In this document: positions 17,245 to 25,164 of the stretch, one piece after another
How the letters are laid out: each line of letters opens with the position of its first letter
How positions within the stretch are numbered: position 1 is the first letter of the stretch
DNA from: Streptomyces sp. HB132
Lineage (GTDB): Bacteria; Actinomycetota; Actinomycetes; Streptomycetales; Streptomycetaceae
NCBI RefSeq assembly: GCF_016909575.1
Contig: NZ_JAFBGA010000001.1
Span: 1-64,000, forward strand
Reading direction: 5' to 3'
DNA: 64,000 nucleotides
The notes under the pieces: generated by a model
Told to the model about the DNA's origin: nothing
The model's input: only the letters and a program-made list of their open reading frames with translations
Databases searched by the model: none
Program-made: the position numbers and the translations under genes

Positions 17245-17484
17245 TCAGTCGTCCGTGGCGGTGACGTCCGTCTCGGCGAAGTGGTCGAATTCGCCGGCCA
17301 CGACACCCTGGGCGAACGCCTCCCACTTCTGAGCCGTGGTGGTCACCACCGTTCCGGGGTCACCGGTCTCGCGGAGATGCACGAGCCCGCCGGGACCGAA
17401 CGCGATCTCGATCCAGGGGCCGGGGCCCTCTGTGTCCTCGGGGGCGGCGCGGGTCCAGGTCAGGTCGGCGGGGTGGTCAGCCAT
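17245..17484 (-). CDS. DUF397 protein (divergent copy)
   Basis: A 79-residue DUF397-like protein. It keeps the C-terminal part of the family (strand, then WEAFAQGVVAGEFDHF, compare the usual W..F..G...GEFD). The N-terminal K-S-S-x-S motif is replaced by LTWTRAAPEDTEGPG. It overlaps the preceding DUF397 gene by eight bases. In Streptomyces, DUF397 proteins are encoded beside XRE/DUF5753 regulators and are thought to modulate them. Here it is third in the leftward XRE-DUF397-DUF397 operon. Confidence 0.8.
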   Translation of the reverse strand: MADHPADLTWTRAAPEDTEGPGPWIEIAFGPGGLVHLRETGDPGTVVTTTAQKWEAFAQGVVAGEFDHFAETDVTATDD

Positions 17485-17665
17485 GGGCGCGGGTTTCCTT
17501 CACGGCGCGGATGAGGGCGGCCCAGGCCAGCGCGCTGGTCCGGAGTATCGCGCCGCTGGGGTCGCTGCTCTCGGTGAGGGCGACGAAATTTTGGTCGTTG
17601 GCGACGTGTATGCAGGAGTTTCCCTGCGCGCAGTAGGAGGATTTCTGCCAATCGAGTGCTGACAT
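17477..17665 (-). CDS. DUF397 protein
   Basis: A 62-residue typical DUF397 protein: the N-terminal WQKSSYCAQGNSCIHVA motif, a short beta region, then the helix LAWAALIRAVKE. ATG 17665 is preceded by GAGGGA at a good distance. It lies ten bases downstream of the XRE gene and overlaps the next DUF397 gene. XRE/DUF397 pairs have been described in S. coelicolor as antitoxin/toxin-like regulatory couples affecting antibiotic production. The same role is inferred here. Confidence 0.87.
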   Translation of the reverse strand: MSALDWQKSSYCAQGNSCIHVANDQNFVALTESSDPSGAILRTSALAWAALIRAVKETRAHG

Positions 17666-17675
17666 CTTCGATCCC

Positions 17676-18521
17676 TCACAGATTCCGGGCGATGGTGTGG
17701 ATGAAGTCGCGTGATGTCGCAGGGTCGAGCGCGCTTGCCTCGATCCGGCTCAGCAGTACGCGGTACCTCTGCAACTGTGGCTCTGCATCCAGGAAAACAG
17801 GTCCGTGCGACTGGTCCAGGTTCACGCTGTCGAGCTGCGGTACAGCTCCCCGGATGTAGTAGATCGACTGCCCCGATCCCGCAAAGGCTCCGGCTGCGAA
17901 CGGGATGACCTGAAGCACGACGTGAGCGTGCTCGCTCAGATCCACCAGGTGTCCCAGCTGCTCGCGGGCTACTTTCCGTCCGCCGAACTGCATGCGCAGG
18001 GCTGCCTCGTGGATGACCACGCGCTGGGCAGTCGGCGGAGTGCGGAAGAGCACGGTTTGCCGCTTGATGCGGAACGAGACGCGGTGCTCGATATCGGGTG
18101 GCGAGAGTTCCGGCGCATCTTGGCGGAAGATTTCGCGGGCGTGTTCCGGAGTCTGCAGGAGCCCGGGGATGTGGACGGTGACCGCAGTGCGCAGTCCTCG
18201 GGAGTGGTGCTCGATTTCCGCGAGGTCCAGCAGAGGCGCAGGAAGAATCTCGCGGTATTCCTCCCACCAGCCGCGCGTACGGTCGGCGGTCATGTCGCAG
18301 AGCGCTGCGATGACCTCTTGGTCCGCGCACCTGTACTGCCGGGCCAACGTACGGACCCTCTCGGGGCTCACGCCTACGCGGCCGGCCTCCATATTGCTGA
18401 TCTGGTTCTGCTTCACGCCCAGGAGCTGGCCTGCCTGTGTCGCGGTGAGTCCGGCCAGCTCCCGGAGTTTGCGCAGTTCACTGCCAAGACGCAGTTGACG
18501 ACCCGTCGGGGTGTTTCTCAC
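17676..18521 (-). CDS. XRE-family regulator with DUF5753 (WhiJ-like)
   Basis: A 281-residue DNA-binding regulator. Residues about 12-70 form an XRE helix-turn-helix (recognition region VKQNQISNMEAGR). The rest is DUF5753, with family motifs RGWWEEYREIL, IPGLLQTPEHAR, HEAALRMQFGG, VIPFAAGAF and DFIHTIA. The GTG 18521 start has GGAGGCG about eight bases upstream. It is divergent from an RsbW-like ATPase gene across a 200-base AT-rich region and leads an operon with two DUF397 genes. This is the layout of WhiJ-type developmental regulator loci. The ligand of DUF5753 is unknown. Confidence 0.92.
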   Translation of the reverse strand: MRNTPTGRQLRLGSELRKLRELAGLTATQAGQLLGVKQNQISNMEAGRVGVSPERVRTLARQYRCADQEVIAALCDMTADRTRGWWEEYREILPAPLLDLAEIEHHSRGLRTAVTVHIPGLLQTPEHAREIFRQDAPELSPPDIEHRVSFRIKRQTVLFRTPPTAQRVVIHEAALRMQFGGRKVAREQLGHLVDLSEHAHVVLQVIPFAAGAFAGSGQSIYYIRGAVPQLDSVNLDQSHGPVFLDAEPQLQRYRVLLSRIEASALDPATSRDFIHTIARNL

Positions 18522-18600
18522 CGGCTGGTCCGCCTCCCTGAACGCCTCGTCACCCAGACGGGTGGTAGTTCACTCATTACTCATCTTTCGGTTAATACAT

Positions 18601-18616
18601 TAGCCACCGTTGGCTA
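18601..18616. promoter_or_regulatory. Palindrome in the divergent WhiJ-like promoter
   Basis: TAGCCA-CCGT-TGGCTA, a perfect 6-bp inverted repeat with a four-base spacer, lies between the XRE gene and the ATPase gene. It sits beside an AT-rich stretch (18565-18605) likely to contain promoters. It is a candidate autoregulatory operator for the XRE protein. Confidence 0.4.
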
Positions 18617-18722
18617 TCTTGGCACTCAGGACACCCGCCCGGAAGTACCCCGCTCGACGGAGCGGCCTCGTCACCGGGCCTGCTACAGACACCTCAACGC
18701 TCCTCCGTGAACGGAGACTTCC

Positions 18723-19184
18723 ATGGCTCTGGCCACCGTAACGCCGCCCTGGGCGTACACCCTCCAACTTCCGCAGGATCCCCGTGGGCCCGGTATCGCC
18801 CGGGCAACTCTGCGGACCGTGCTCCAGGTGCACGGGATGAGGGACCTCATCGACACCGCCGAACTGCTGGCGAGCGAGCTGGTCACCAACGCCTACCGGC
18901 ACTCCGCGGGTCCGTACTCGCTCCGGCTGCGCGGAGCGGGGAGGGGCCGGGTGCGGGTCGGGGTGTGGGACAGCAATCCGGAGATCCCGGCCCCGTTCGG
19001 CGGCGGTGTCATGGCTGAATCGTGTGTGCTGGCCGAGCGGGGGCGCGGCCTGCAGCTCGTCCGGGAGTGGGCGGAGAGCTGGGGTGCGTACCCGATCAGG
19101 GGCGGGCTGCCGGGGCAGGGCGGGAAGGTGCTGTGGATCGAATGTGCAGGGAAACCTGCATGTCGGTGGGGTGATCCGACATGA
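18723..19184 (+). CDS. RsbW-like ATP-binding protein (anti-sigma-type HATPase)
   Basis: A 153-residue protein with the HATPase_c_2 fold of serine-kinase anti-sigma factors. The N box is ELLASELVTNAYRHS, the G1-type segment is VGVWDSNPEIPAP, and RGRGLQLVREWAESWG is the G2 helix region. ATG 18723 follows GGAGA by five bases. Proteins of this type are encoded next to XRE/DUF397 pairs at WhiJ-like loci. Kinase activity is uncertain in this group because many members are degenerate. It is transcribed divergently from the XRE gene. Confidence 0.87.
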   Translation: MALATVTPPWAYTLQLPQDPRGPGIARATLRTVLQVHGMRDLIDTAELLASELVTNAYRHSAGPYSLRLRGAGRGRVRVGVWDSNPEIPAPFGGGVMAESCVLAERGRGLQLVREWAESWGAYPIRGGLPGQGGKVLWIECAGKPACRWGDPT

Positions 19185-19267
19185 CGCGGGGCTGTGAAGC
19201 CTTCATCCCATCCCTGCGCACCTCCAAACGCCCCGTACAGTCCGGCCCCCGGCCGGGCCGGGCGGGA

Positions 19268-20845
19268 TCAGCCGGTGTAACGGGCCTCGAAGGCGTGGAA
19301 GGACTGTTCCTGGCGCCACTCCAGGCGGGCCTTCGGGCTGTTCGCCAGCAGCCGGGCGCAGCGGGCCGACCGAGGTGCCCGGCACTCCTGGACCGGGCGG
19401 AAGCCCCGGCGTACGGGGTCCGGGCTCCACAGACTGCGGCCCGGCAGGAAGGAGTACTCCAGGGACGCCCGGGCCAGGTCCTTCAACTCCGGGTAGCCGA
19501 GTCCGTAGGTACGGGCGGCCCGGCGGTACTCCTGGCCGATGTCGCCGCGTGAGATGCCCGGGTCGTCGGTGGACAGCACGACGGGTACGCCGTACTTCCG
19601 GTAGACGGGGAACGGGTGCTCGTCGCCCTCGACCTGGAGGATCTGCGCGTTGCTGGTGAGTGGCACCTCGACGGCGATCTGCCGGCGCGCCATGTCGCGG
19701 GCGAGCCGACGCCAGTCGTCCTCCTGCACGAGGTCGACTCCGTGGCCGATGCGTTCGGCCTGCCCCGTGCGTACGGCGTCGTCGATGTGGAAGGTGAGGT
19801 CCTCGGGCTTCACCAGGCCGGGGACGAGTTCGCCGGCGTGCAGGGTGATGTGGGCACGGGGGTAGACGCCGTGGAGGTGGTTCAGCATGCGCATGTGCAG
19901 TCGGTAGTCCCGCAGGGAGATCTCACCGTCCTCCGGCTGGACCAGGTTCACCGCGACGAACCGGGGGTCGCGTTCCGCCAGGCGGAGGCCCAGGGCGATC
20001 TGGGTGAAGACGCGTTCCGGGGAGCTGTTGCGTGACACCTGGGAGACCCAGCGCACCGTGACCCGGCAGGCCGGGGCGGGGGTGGCGTCCGCGCAGTGCG
20101 CGGTCTGGCGGAACTCCGCGTCGGCGGTGTCGGCTTCCTGCTGCGCGGCCCTCACGAGTTGGTCGAGCCTGCCGCCGGCGAGGAGCTTTCGGTGCAGGGC
20201 TGCCGGATCCGCGTCCCAGCCGACGTCGGCGGCCAACTGCCGGGCCCCTGCCGAGGCGGGGCTGACCATGGTCTCCAGATAGGTCTGGTTCTGCGCCGCC
20301 GCGGTACCGGCCACGTCGGCGAGCATCTTCCCGCGGTGCGACGTCGCGGCGCCGAACTTCCCGAACGTGGCGAAGAAGTGGTCGTGGCCCGACTCGCCCT
20401 GCGGGAAGTCCTCCATGGACCAGGCCCGGACGACCTCCTGACGGAAACCGGTATCCGTGAGGGCGTCGGCAGCCGGTCGGGTTCCCGCGGCACACGGAGG
20501 TGCGACAGCGGTCGTCGTGGCGTCGATGCAGAGGCCGTCATCGGCCGCGAGCTGGATGAGGTACTCGGTCCGGACCGCGCCGGAGAGGTGATTGTGCAGG
20601 TCACCTCCCTTCGGTAGATCCCGGAAGAACTTCTGGGACTGCTGTGGGTGCGCCTCCAGCCAGGCGGCGGTGCGGGTCTCGGCGGCCGTGGCCGTCCGGG
20701 GCGGCGGTACGGCTGCGGGCGTCGCCGCCCGGGCCGACGCATCGGTGGGCAGGGACGCGGCGAGGGCCGCCGCAGCGAGTCCTGCGGCCGTCAACAACCG
20801 CCGGGAACGCGATGAGTTGTGCTGTACGGAAATCACGCTTTGCAT
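19268..20845 (-). CDS. Secreted adenosine deaminase-like hydrolase (ADGF/CECR1-type)
   Basis: A 525-residue exported protein of the adenosine/AMP deaminase superfamily. The N-terminal RSRRLLTAAGLAAAALAASL is a signal peptide. Metal and catalytic motifs in order are GGDLHNHLSGAV (first two His), LHAGE (His and catalytic Glu), GHGVDLV (His) and STDDPG (Asp). The extra residues between the N-terminus and the HxH motif, and the secretion signal, resemble ADGF-type extracellular deaminases. A role in scavenging extracellular adenosine is inferred. ATG 20845 is preferred over the GTG at 20851. It stands alone in the accessory block. Confidence 0.86.
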   Translation of the reverse strand: MQSVISVQHNSSRSRRLLTAAGLAAAALAASLPTDASARAATPAAVPPPRTATAAETRTAAWLEAHPQQSQKFFRDLPKGGDLHNHLSGAVRTEYLIQLAADDGLCIDATTTAVAPPCAAGTRPAADALTDTGFRQEVVRAWSMEDFPQGESGHDHFFATFGKFGAATSHRGKMLADVAGTAAAQNQTYLETMVSPASAGARQLAADVGWDADPAALHRKLLAGGRLDQLVRAAQQEADTADAEFRQTAHCADATPAPACRVTVRWVSQVSRNSSPERVFTQIALGLRLAERDPRFVAVNLVQPEDGEISLRDYRLHMRMLNHLHGVYPRAHITLHAGELVPGLVKPEDLTFHIDDAVRTGQAERIGHGVDLVQEDDWRRLARDMARRQIAVEVPLTSNAQILQVEGDEHPFPVYRKYGVPVVLSTDDPGISRGDIGQEYRRAARTYGLGYPELKDLARASLEYSFLPGRSLWSPDPVRRGFRPVQECRAPRSARCARLLANSPKARLEWRQEQSFHAFEARYTG

Positions 20846-21066
20846 GATCACGAAAGGCGGCGCACGTTACGCGGAGCGCGTGGACAGAACCTCGTAAACC
20901 ATCCGTCCGGGGGAAATCGACCACCTCGGTCCGCCGGTCCCGTTCGGGTGATGCCGGGGGCGGCGCAGCCCTTGCGGAGGCGGGGGTGCGGGCTCTTGCC
21001 GCCGGTGAGCCCGGCGTGTCGGTAACTGGCGTTTGGCACAGTGCCGCTCCGTGATCTACGAGCGGG

Positions 21067-21453
21067 GTGAGCGCTGTGACTGTGGTGCGAGGGCTGAGTG
21101 ATCCGGCCGGGCCGTCGGGTGGGGGTGACTGCGGCCGGCGGCTGAGGCACAGCGACGGTCCGTGGCTGAGGGCCGCAGGCGGGGCGGACGAACTGGTGAC
21201 CCAGCTGGGCCCGGTGAGCGGTGAGTTGGATCTCGCGCATCAGGGCCTCATGGCGGGGGCGGGCCGGCTGACCGCTCTGGCTGAGCTGGCGGCCGTACGG
21301 GAGTCCTGGGTGCGGCGAATCCAGGCGGCGCGGGGCGAGTGCGGCAGCCTGGCGACCGGGCTGCGGGCTGTCGCACGTACACAGGGCGCGACGAACGAGT
21401 CCGTCCGGTCGTCCTTCACCGCGGTGATGCCGTGCGAGGGCGAAGCGCGGTGA
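21067..21453 (+). CDS. Small helical protein, possible WXG100/ESX-like partner
   Basis: A 128-residue, largely alpha-helical protein with no clear family match. Two Ala/Leu-rich helices (about residues 40-75 and 78-115) around an Arg/Glu-rich middle (VRESWVRRIQAARGE) resemble the helical hairpins of ESX/type VII substrates, but the WxG turn is not obvious. GTG 21067 or GTG 21076 could start it. Its stop overlaps the next start (GTGA), so the two proteins are made together. Genes of this kind commonly precede DUF1023 hydrolases in Streptomyces. The secretion role is inference. Confidence 0.65.
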   Translation: MSAVTVVRGLSDPAGPSGGGDCGRRLRHSDGPWLRAAGGADELVTQLGPVSGELDLAHQGLMAGAGRLTALAELAAVRESWVRRIQAARGECGSLATGLRAVARTQGATNESVRSSFTAVMPCEGEAR

Positions 21454-23228
21454 CGTCGACTCTGACCTGGGCCCAGTTACGGGATCTGAGATGCACCGAG
21501 CTGGAAGGTGCGGCCGACGGGTGGGGCAGGTCGAGTAACCGGGCCGACGCGGCGCGGGACCGCATCGAGCAGCACATGCTCACCGGGCTCCGCGACACGC
21601 AGGAGGGCGAGGCCGCGCGGGCGGCGGTCGCACGCCTGCGACAGCTCGGCCGGAACTTCCAGTACGTGTACACCGAGTGCGGCCTCCTCCGTACGACCCT
21701 GAACTCCCTGGCCCACGAGATGAAGACCCAGCAGCGGGTGCTGAGGGAGGCGCTGGACGACGCGGCCGCGCTGAGGTTCACGGTGCATGCGGACGGGACG
21801 GTGACGTATCCGACGGGTGGCGAGGGGCTGGTCGACGGCGCTCCGCTGCCGGGCGGCACGGCGACGTCGAGCGGACCCCCGGGGCTGGTGCCGCCCTCGG
21901 GCCTGGTCGCGCCGAACCCCAACGTGGCCAAGGCGCAGGACATCGCGGACCGGGTGACCGGGGCGGTGCGGGCGGCGGCCGAGATCGACTGGCGGTATGC
22001 GGGCATCCTGCGTCGGCTGAAGGCGGAGGAGGGTCTGAAGGTCCCCGACTCCACGTGGAAGGACGCGGCGGGCGATGCGGCGGAGGTCCGCGACGCGGCG
22101 GGGGCGTACCTCAAGGACGCCATCCCGCATGACGCGTCTCCGGCGGAGCGGCGGGACTGGTGGGCGGGGCTGACCCAGGAGCACCGCGAGGAGTACCTCG
22201 CGGTGTACCCGGACCAGATCGGGAATCTGGACGGCATCCCGGCACTGGTCCGCGACGCGGCCAACCGGGACAACCTGCAGCTGCTGATCGGCAAGCTGGA
22301 GGGGCGGGACGACGAGAAGTCGGCGACGCAGTTGGCGGGACTGCGGGAGATCGACCGGCAGTTGGGGGCGGGGGCGCAGCCCGGGGAGCCGCCGATGTTC
22401 CTCCTGGGCATCAGCGATGAGGGAAATGGTCGGGCGATTGTCTCCTATGGGAATCCGGATACGGCGAAGAATGTGGCTGCCTATGTGCCGGGGCTGAACA
22501 CGTCGCTGGATGAGGGGTTCGCAAAGAATGACTTGAAGCATGCCCGAGACACGGCGATTGCGACCCGGGATATTGATTCGTCGAGTGCGATGGTCGCTTG
22601 GCTTGGGTACGACGCGCCGCAGCTTCTGGACGGAAAGGACAGTCTGGCAGTAATGGGAGATGAGAGAGCTGAGGCTGGTGGCCGATCCCTGAACGGATTT
22701 ATGGAGGGCTTGGCGGCTTCGAACGAAAATGATGACCCGCATATGGTGGCCATTGGCCATTCGTATGGTTCACGCACGGTTGGTGCCGCAACCCAGCAAG
22801 ACGGTGGTATTCCAGGTGTGGACGACATTGTTCTGGTGGGAAGCCCGGGTGTGGGAGTTGATCACGCTGAGGATTTAGGGGTAGGTCAGAGCCATGTATT
22901 TGTAGGTGCAGCCGAGAATGATTTGGTGACCAAGACTCCGTCCAAACTGCAGGGGAATATGGGGGTTGCTGCGGGGCCGATCGGATATATCGCGGGTGGC
23001 CTGATGGACCGTGGCGACGACGACCTCTGGTTTGGTAAGGACCCCGCGAGCGAGGCGTTCGGGGCGAGACGCTTCCAGGCAAGCCCGGGGCCCTCGGTGC
23101 TTACCGGAGGCTTTGAAGCGCACTCGCTCTATTTCGATCGCAATGGCGATAATTCTCTATCGTCGGACAGTGTTGCCCTCATTGTGGCCGGAAAAGCTGA
23201 CAAGATCAATATGGAGGAGCCGCGTTGA
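21450..23228 (+). CDS. DUF1023 alpha/beta-hydrolase with WXG100-like N-terminus
   Basis: A 592-residue two-part protein. The first about 250 residues are helical and coiled-coil-like, reminiscent of ESX/LXG N-termini. The C-terminal half is a DUF1023 alpha/beta-hydrolase with nucleophile motif AIGHSYGSRTVG, strand VDDIVLVGSPGVG and a late His in GGFEAHSLYF. The GTG 21450 start overlaps the upstream stop. From about 22420 onward the gene is markedly poorer in G+C (one 60-base stretch is 50%), unlike its 5' half. This suggests a composite origin. The activity (lipase or esterase-like) and target are unknown. Confidence 0.85.
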   Translation: MTSTLTWAQLRDLRCTELEGAADGWGRSSNRADAARDRIEQHMLTGLRDTQEGEAARAAVARLRQLGRNFQYVYTECGLLRTTLNSLAHEMKTQQRVLREALDDAAALRFTVHADGTVTYPTGGEGLVDGAPLPGGTATSSGPPGLVPPSGLVAPNPNVAKAQDIADRVTGAVRAAAEIDWRYAGILRRLKAEEGLKVPDSTWKDAAGDAAEVRDAAGAYLKDAIPHDASPAERRDWWAGLTQEHREEYLAVYPDQIGNLDGIPALVRDAANRDNLQLLIGKLEGRDDEKSATQLAGLREIDRQLGAGAQPGEPPMFLLGISDEGNGRAIVSYGNPDTAKNVAAYVPGLNTSLDEGFAKNDLKHARDTAIATRDIDSSSAMVAWLGYDAPQLLDGKDSLAVMGDERAEAGGRSLNGFMEGLAASNENDDPHMVAIGHSYGSRTVGAATQQDGGIPGVDDIVLVGSPGVGVDHAEDLGVGQSHVFVGAAENDLVTKTPSKLQGNMGVAAGPIGYIAGGLMDRGDDDLWFGKDPASEAFGARRFQASPGPSVLTGGFEAHSLYFDRNGDNSLSSDSVALIVAGKADKINMEEPR

Positions 23229-23758
23229 GGGCGTCCTGGTGTTTGATGCTGACACTTCTTCTGGGTGTTGTAGTGGGCTGCGGCGGCGAAGGGAATCGCG
23301 AAATGAATATGCAGGAAGCGGCCGCGAGATCAGACCGGATGCTTGATGGTGTGCTGCTGTCAATCCAACCGCAAGTGAGGTGGACGCATGGGCCAACAAC
23401 TACGGGCAGCTGTGATGTGTCGCGCAGGCGAACGATCATGACTGTGATTTCGGCAGAGCGGCGAGGTAATTTCCTCGGCCTCGTGGAAAGGTACTTGCAG
23501 AAGACGGGGTACCGGGTCGAGGCCATGAATAAGGATGTTGAATTCCCGGCGATCTACGCACGGAGTGCGGACGGGTACACCGTCAGCCTCCGCTTCGGTG
23601 GCGAGGGGCAAGCGTTCTTGCGTGCCGACACCCCCTGCGTCGAGGAGTCCGAGGTCGCGGAGTCCACCACCCAGGCGACCGCGCCCACCTATGAGGGTAT
23701 GGAGCACATCCCCCGCCCCAACATCCGCTCACCCTTCTGGTCCGCCGGCGCCCCCTGA
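23225..23758 (+). CDS. Small lipoprotein encoded with the DUF1023 hydrolase
   Basis: A 177-residue predicted lipoprotein. A basic start, a hydrophobic stretch, and lipobox GVVVGC put the acylated Cys at about residue 19. The TTG 23225 start is unusual but has a near-perfect GGAGG about ten bases upstream, and it overlaps the preceding stop (TTGA). The first two thirds share the lower G+C of the hydrolase's 3' half. No enzymatic motif was seen. Its place directly after an effector-like hydrolase would suit an immunity or anchoring protein, which is inference. Confidence 0.72.
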   Translation: MRASWCLMLTLLLGVVVGCGGEGNREMNMQEAAARSDRMLDGVLLSIQPQVRWTHGPTTTGSCDVSRRRTIMTVISAERRGNFLGLVERYLQKTGYRVEAMNKDVEFPAIYARSADGYTVSLRFGGEGQAFLRADTPCVEESEVAESTTQATAPTYEGMEHIPRPNIRSPFWSAGAP

Positions 23759-23825
23759 CCCCCCGTAGCCGCCCCTGACGCCCCTTCATGCCTCCATCCA
23801 CCCGTACACACCTGCGAATCGCGAC

Positions 23826-24863
23826 GTGAACCCCGCTCGAATGGGGGATGGTTGGAGCGTGCGGAAATACTGGGTGTTCCTCGGCGGTGGGATCGGGCTG
23901 GGCCTGTGCTTCATCGCCCTGCTCGTCGTCGGTACGTACTCCGCCGCCGCCGGGATCTCCGGGGCGGGCGGTGCCGTCGGGCTGGCCAAGGGGGCCGTGC
24001 CGGCGCGGTATCAGCCTCTCGTGGAGAAGTGGGGCAACCTCTGTCCCGCCATCAACCCGGCCCTCCTGGCCGCGCAGTTGTACCAGGAAAGTGGCTGGAA
24101 CCCGCGCGCCCAGAGTCATGCCGCCGCTCAGGGCATCGCCCAGTTCATCCCCGGTACCTGGGCCTCGCACGGTATCGACGGGGACAAGGACGGGGACCGC
24201 GACGTCTGGGACCCGGCCGACGCGATTCCGTCCGCCGCGTCCTACGACTGCGAGCTCGCCGGGTACGTGAAGAAGGTGCCGGGCGACTCGACCGACAACA
24301 TGCTCGCCGCGTACAACGCGGGGGCTTACCGGGTGATCCAGTCGGACGGGGTCCCCTCGATCAGCGAGACGCAGAACTACGTCAAGATCATCCGTTCCCT
24401 GGAGAAGAGCTTCGCCAAGCCGGTCGGCCGGGTGCAGCCCTCACAACAGGCCGCCGGTGCCATCTACTTCGCGCAGAAGAAGCTCGGCACCCCGTATCTC
24501 TGGGGTGGGAACGGTACTGCCGACCAGGGCGGGAGGTTCGACTGTTCCGGGCTGACCCAGGCCGCCTACCGCACGGTCGACATCGAGCTGCCGCGGGTGG
24601 CCAATGACCAGTACAACGCCGGGCCGCACCCATCCCGGGACGAGCTCCTCCCCGGCGACCTGGTGTTCTTTTCGGACGATCTGAACAACTCGCGGGCCAT
24701 CCGGCACGTGGGCCTCTACGTCGGTGGTGGGTACATGATCAACGCGCCGTACACCGGCGCCGTGATCCGGTTCGACAAGATCGACACCCCCGATTACTTC
24801 GGTGCGACAAGGGTCACGAAGGACGGGGCCGCAGCGCTCCCGACGGCGCTCCCGGAAAGCTGA
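23826..24863 (+). CDS. Membrane-anchored lytic transglycosylase fused to NlpC/P60 peptidase
   Basis: A bifunctional cell-wall hydrolase of about 345 residues. One membrane helix (about 17-42) is followed by an SLT-type lytic transglycosylase domain: catalytic Glu in YQESGWNP, with AQGIAQFIPGTW and LAAYNAGAY. A C-terminal NlpC/P60 domain follows, with Cys in RFDCSGLTQ and His in IRHVGLYVGG. This combination is typical of VirB1-like hydrolases that open peptidoglycan for secretion machines. In S. coelicolor I recall its counterpart (SCO4132) adjoining the cmd cluster. Here about 14 kb intervenes. The start (GTG 23826, ATG 23841 or GTG 23859) is uncertain because no clear Shine-Dalgarno site is present. 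Confidence 0.88.
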   Translation: MNPARMGDGWSVRKYWVFLGGGIGLGLCFIALLVVGTYSAAAGISGAGGAVGLAKGAVPARYQPLVEKWGNLCPAINPALLAAQLYQESGWNPRAQSHAAAQGIAQFIPGTWASHGIDGDKDGDRDVWDPADAIPSAASYDCELAGYVKKVPGDSTDNMLAAYNAGAYRVIQSDGVPSISETQNYVKIIRSLEKSFAKPVGRVQPSQQAAGAIYFAQKKLGTPYLWGGNGTADQGGRFDCSGLTQAAYRTVDIELPRVANDQYNAGPHPSRDELLPGDLVFFSDDLNNSRAIRHVGLYVGGGYMINAPYTGAVIRFDKIDTPDYFGATRVTKDGAAALPTALPES

Positions 24864-25164
24864 CGGGTAGTCGGCCGTGGCCGGAACTCTCCGTGAAGCC
24901 CGGGCCCTGAGCTGCGACGATGAGTCACTCTTCGATAACGTCATGGTGATCATTCGGTGGAGAACGGAACGTACGCAGCTGACACGTCGTTCCCTGGACT
25001 GGGACAGCATGCGCACATGACCATGCGTGTCTGCCCAGAGCAGTCCGACGTGACGGCATCATGGCGTGGCGCGGCACTGGATCCGCACCGACCACGGGGG
25101 TCAGACCAAGGCGACGCACGCCGTTGTGCGTCGCAGCAGCAGACAAGGCAAGGGGCCGCGGCAG
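24864..25164 (+). other. Intergenic region before the PAP2 gene
   Basis: About 300 bases without a gene. It holds GGAAC and CGTTC boxes 17 bases apart at 24964-24990 (inverted GGAACG/CGTTCC). That is compatible with an ECF-type sigma promoter or a palindromic operator. The evidence is weak. Confidence 0.3.

Noticed and set aside
9800..23825. Genomic island with attachment sites
   Set aside because: No integrase, tRNA or flanking direct repeat was found. The accessory block is described only by its gene content and recalled synteny.
24964..24990. ECF sigma factor promoter upstream of the PAP2 gene
   Set aside because: GGAAC and CGTTC at 17 bases are compatible, but the match is short and could be chance. 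It is kept only as a note in the intergenic entry.
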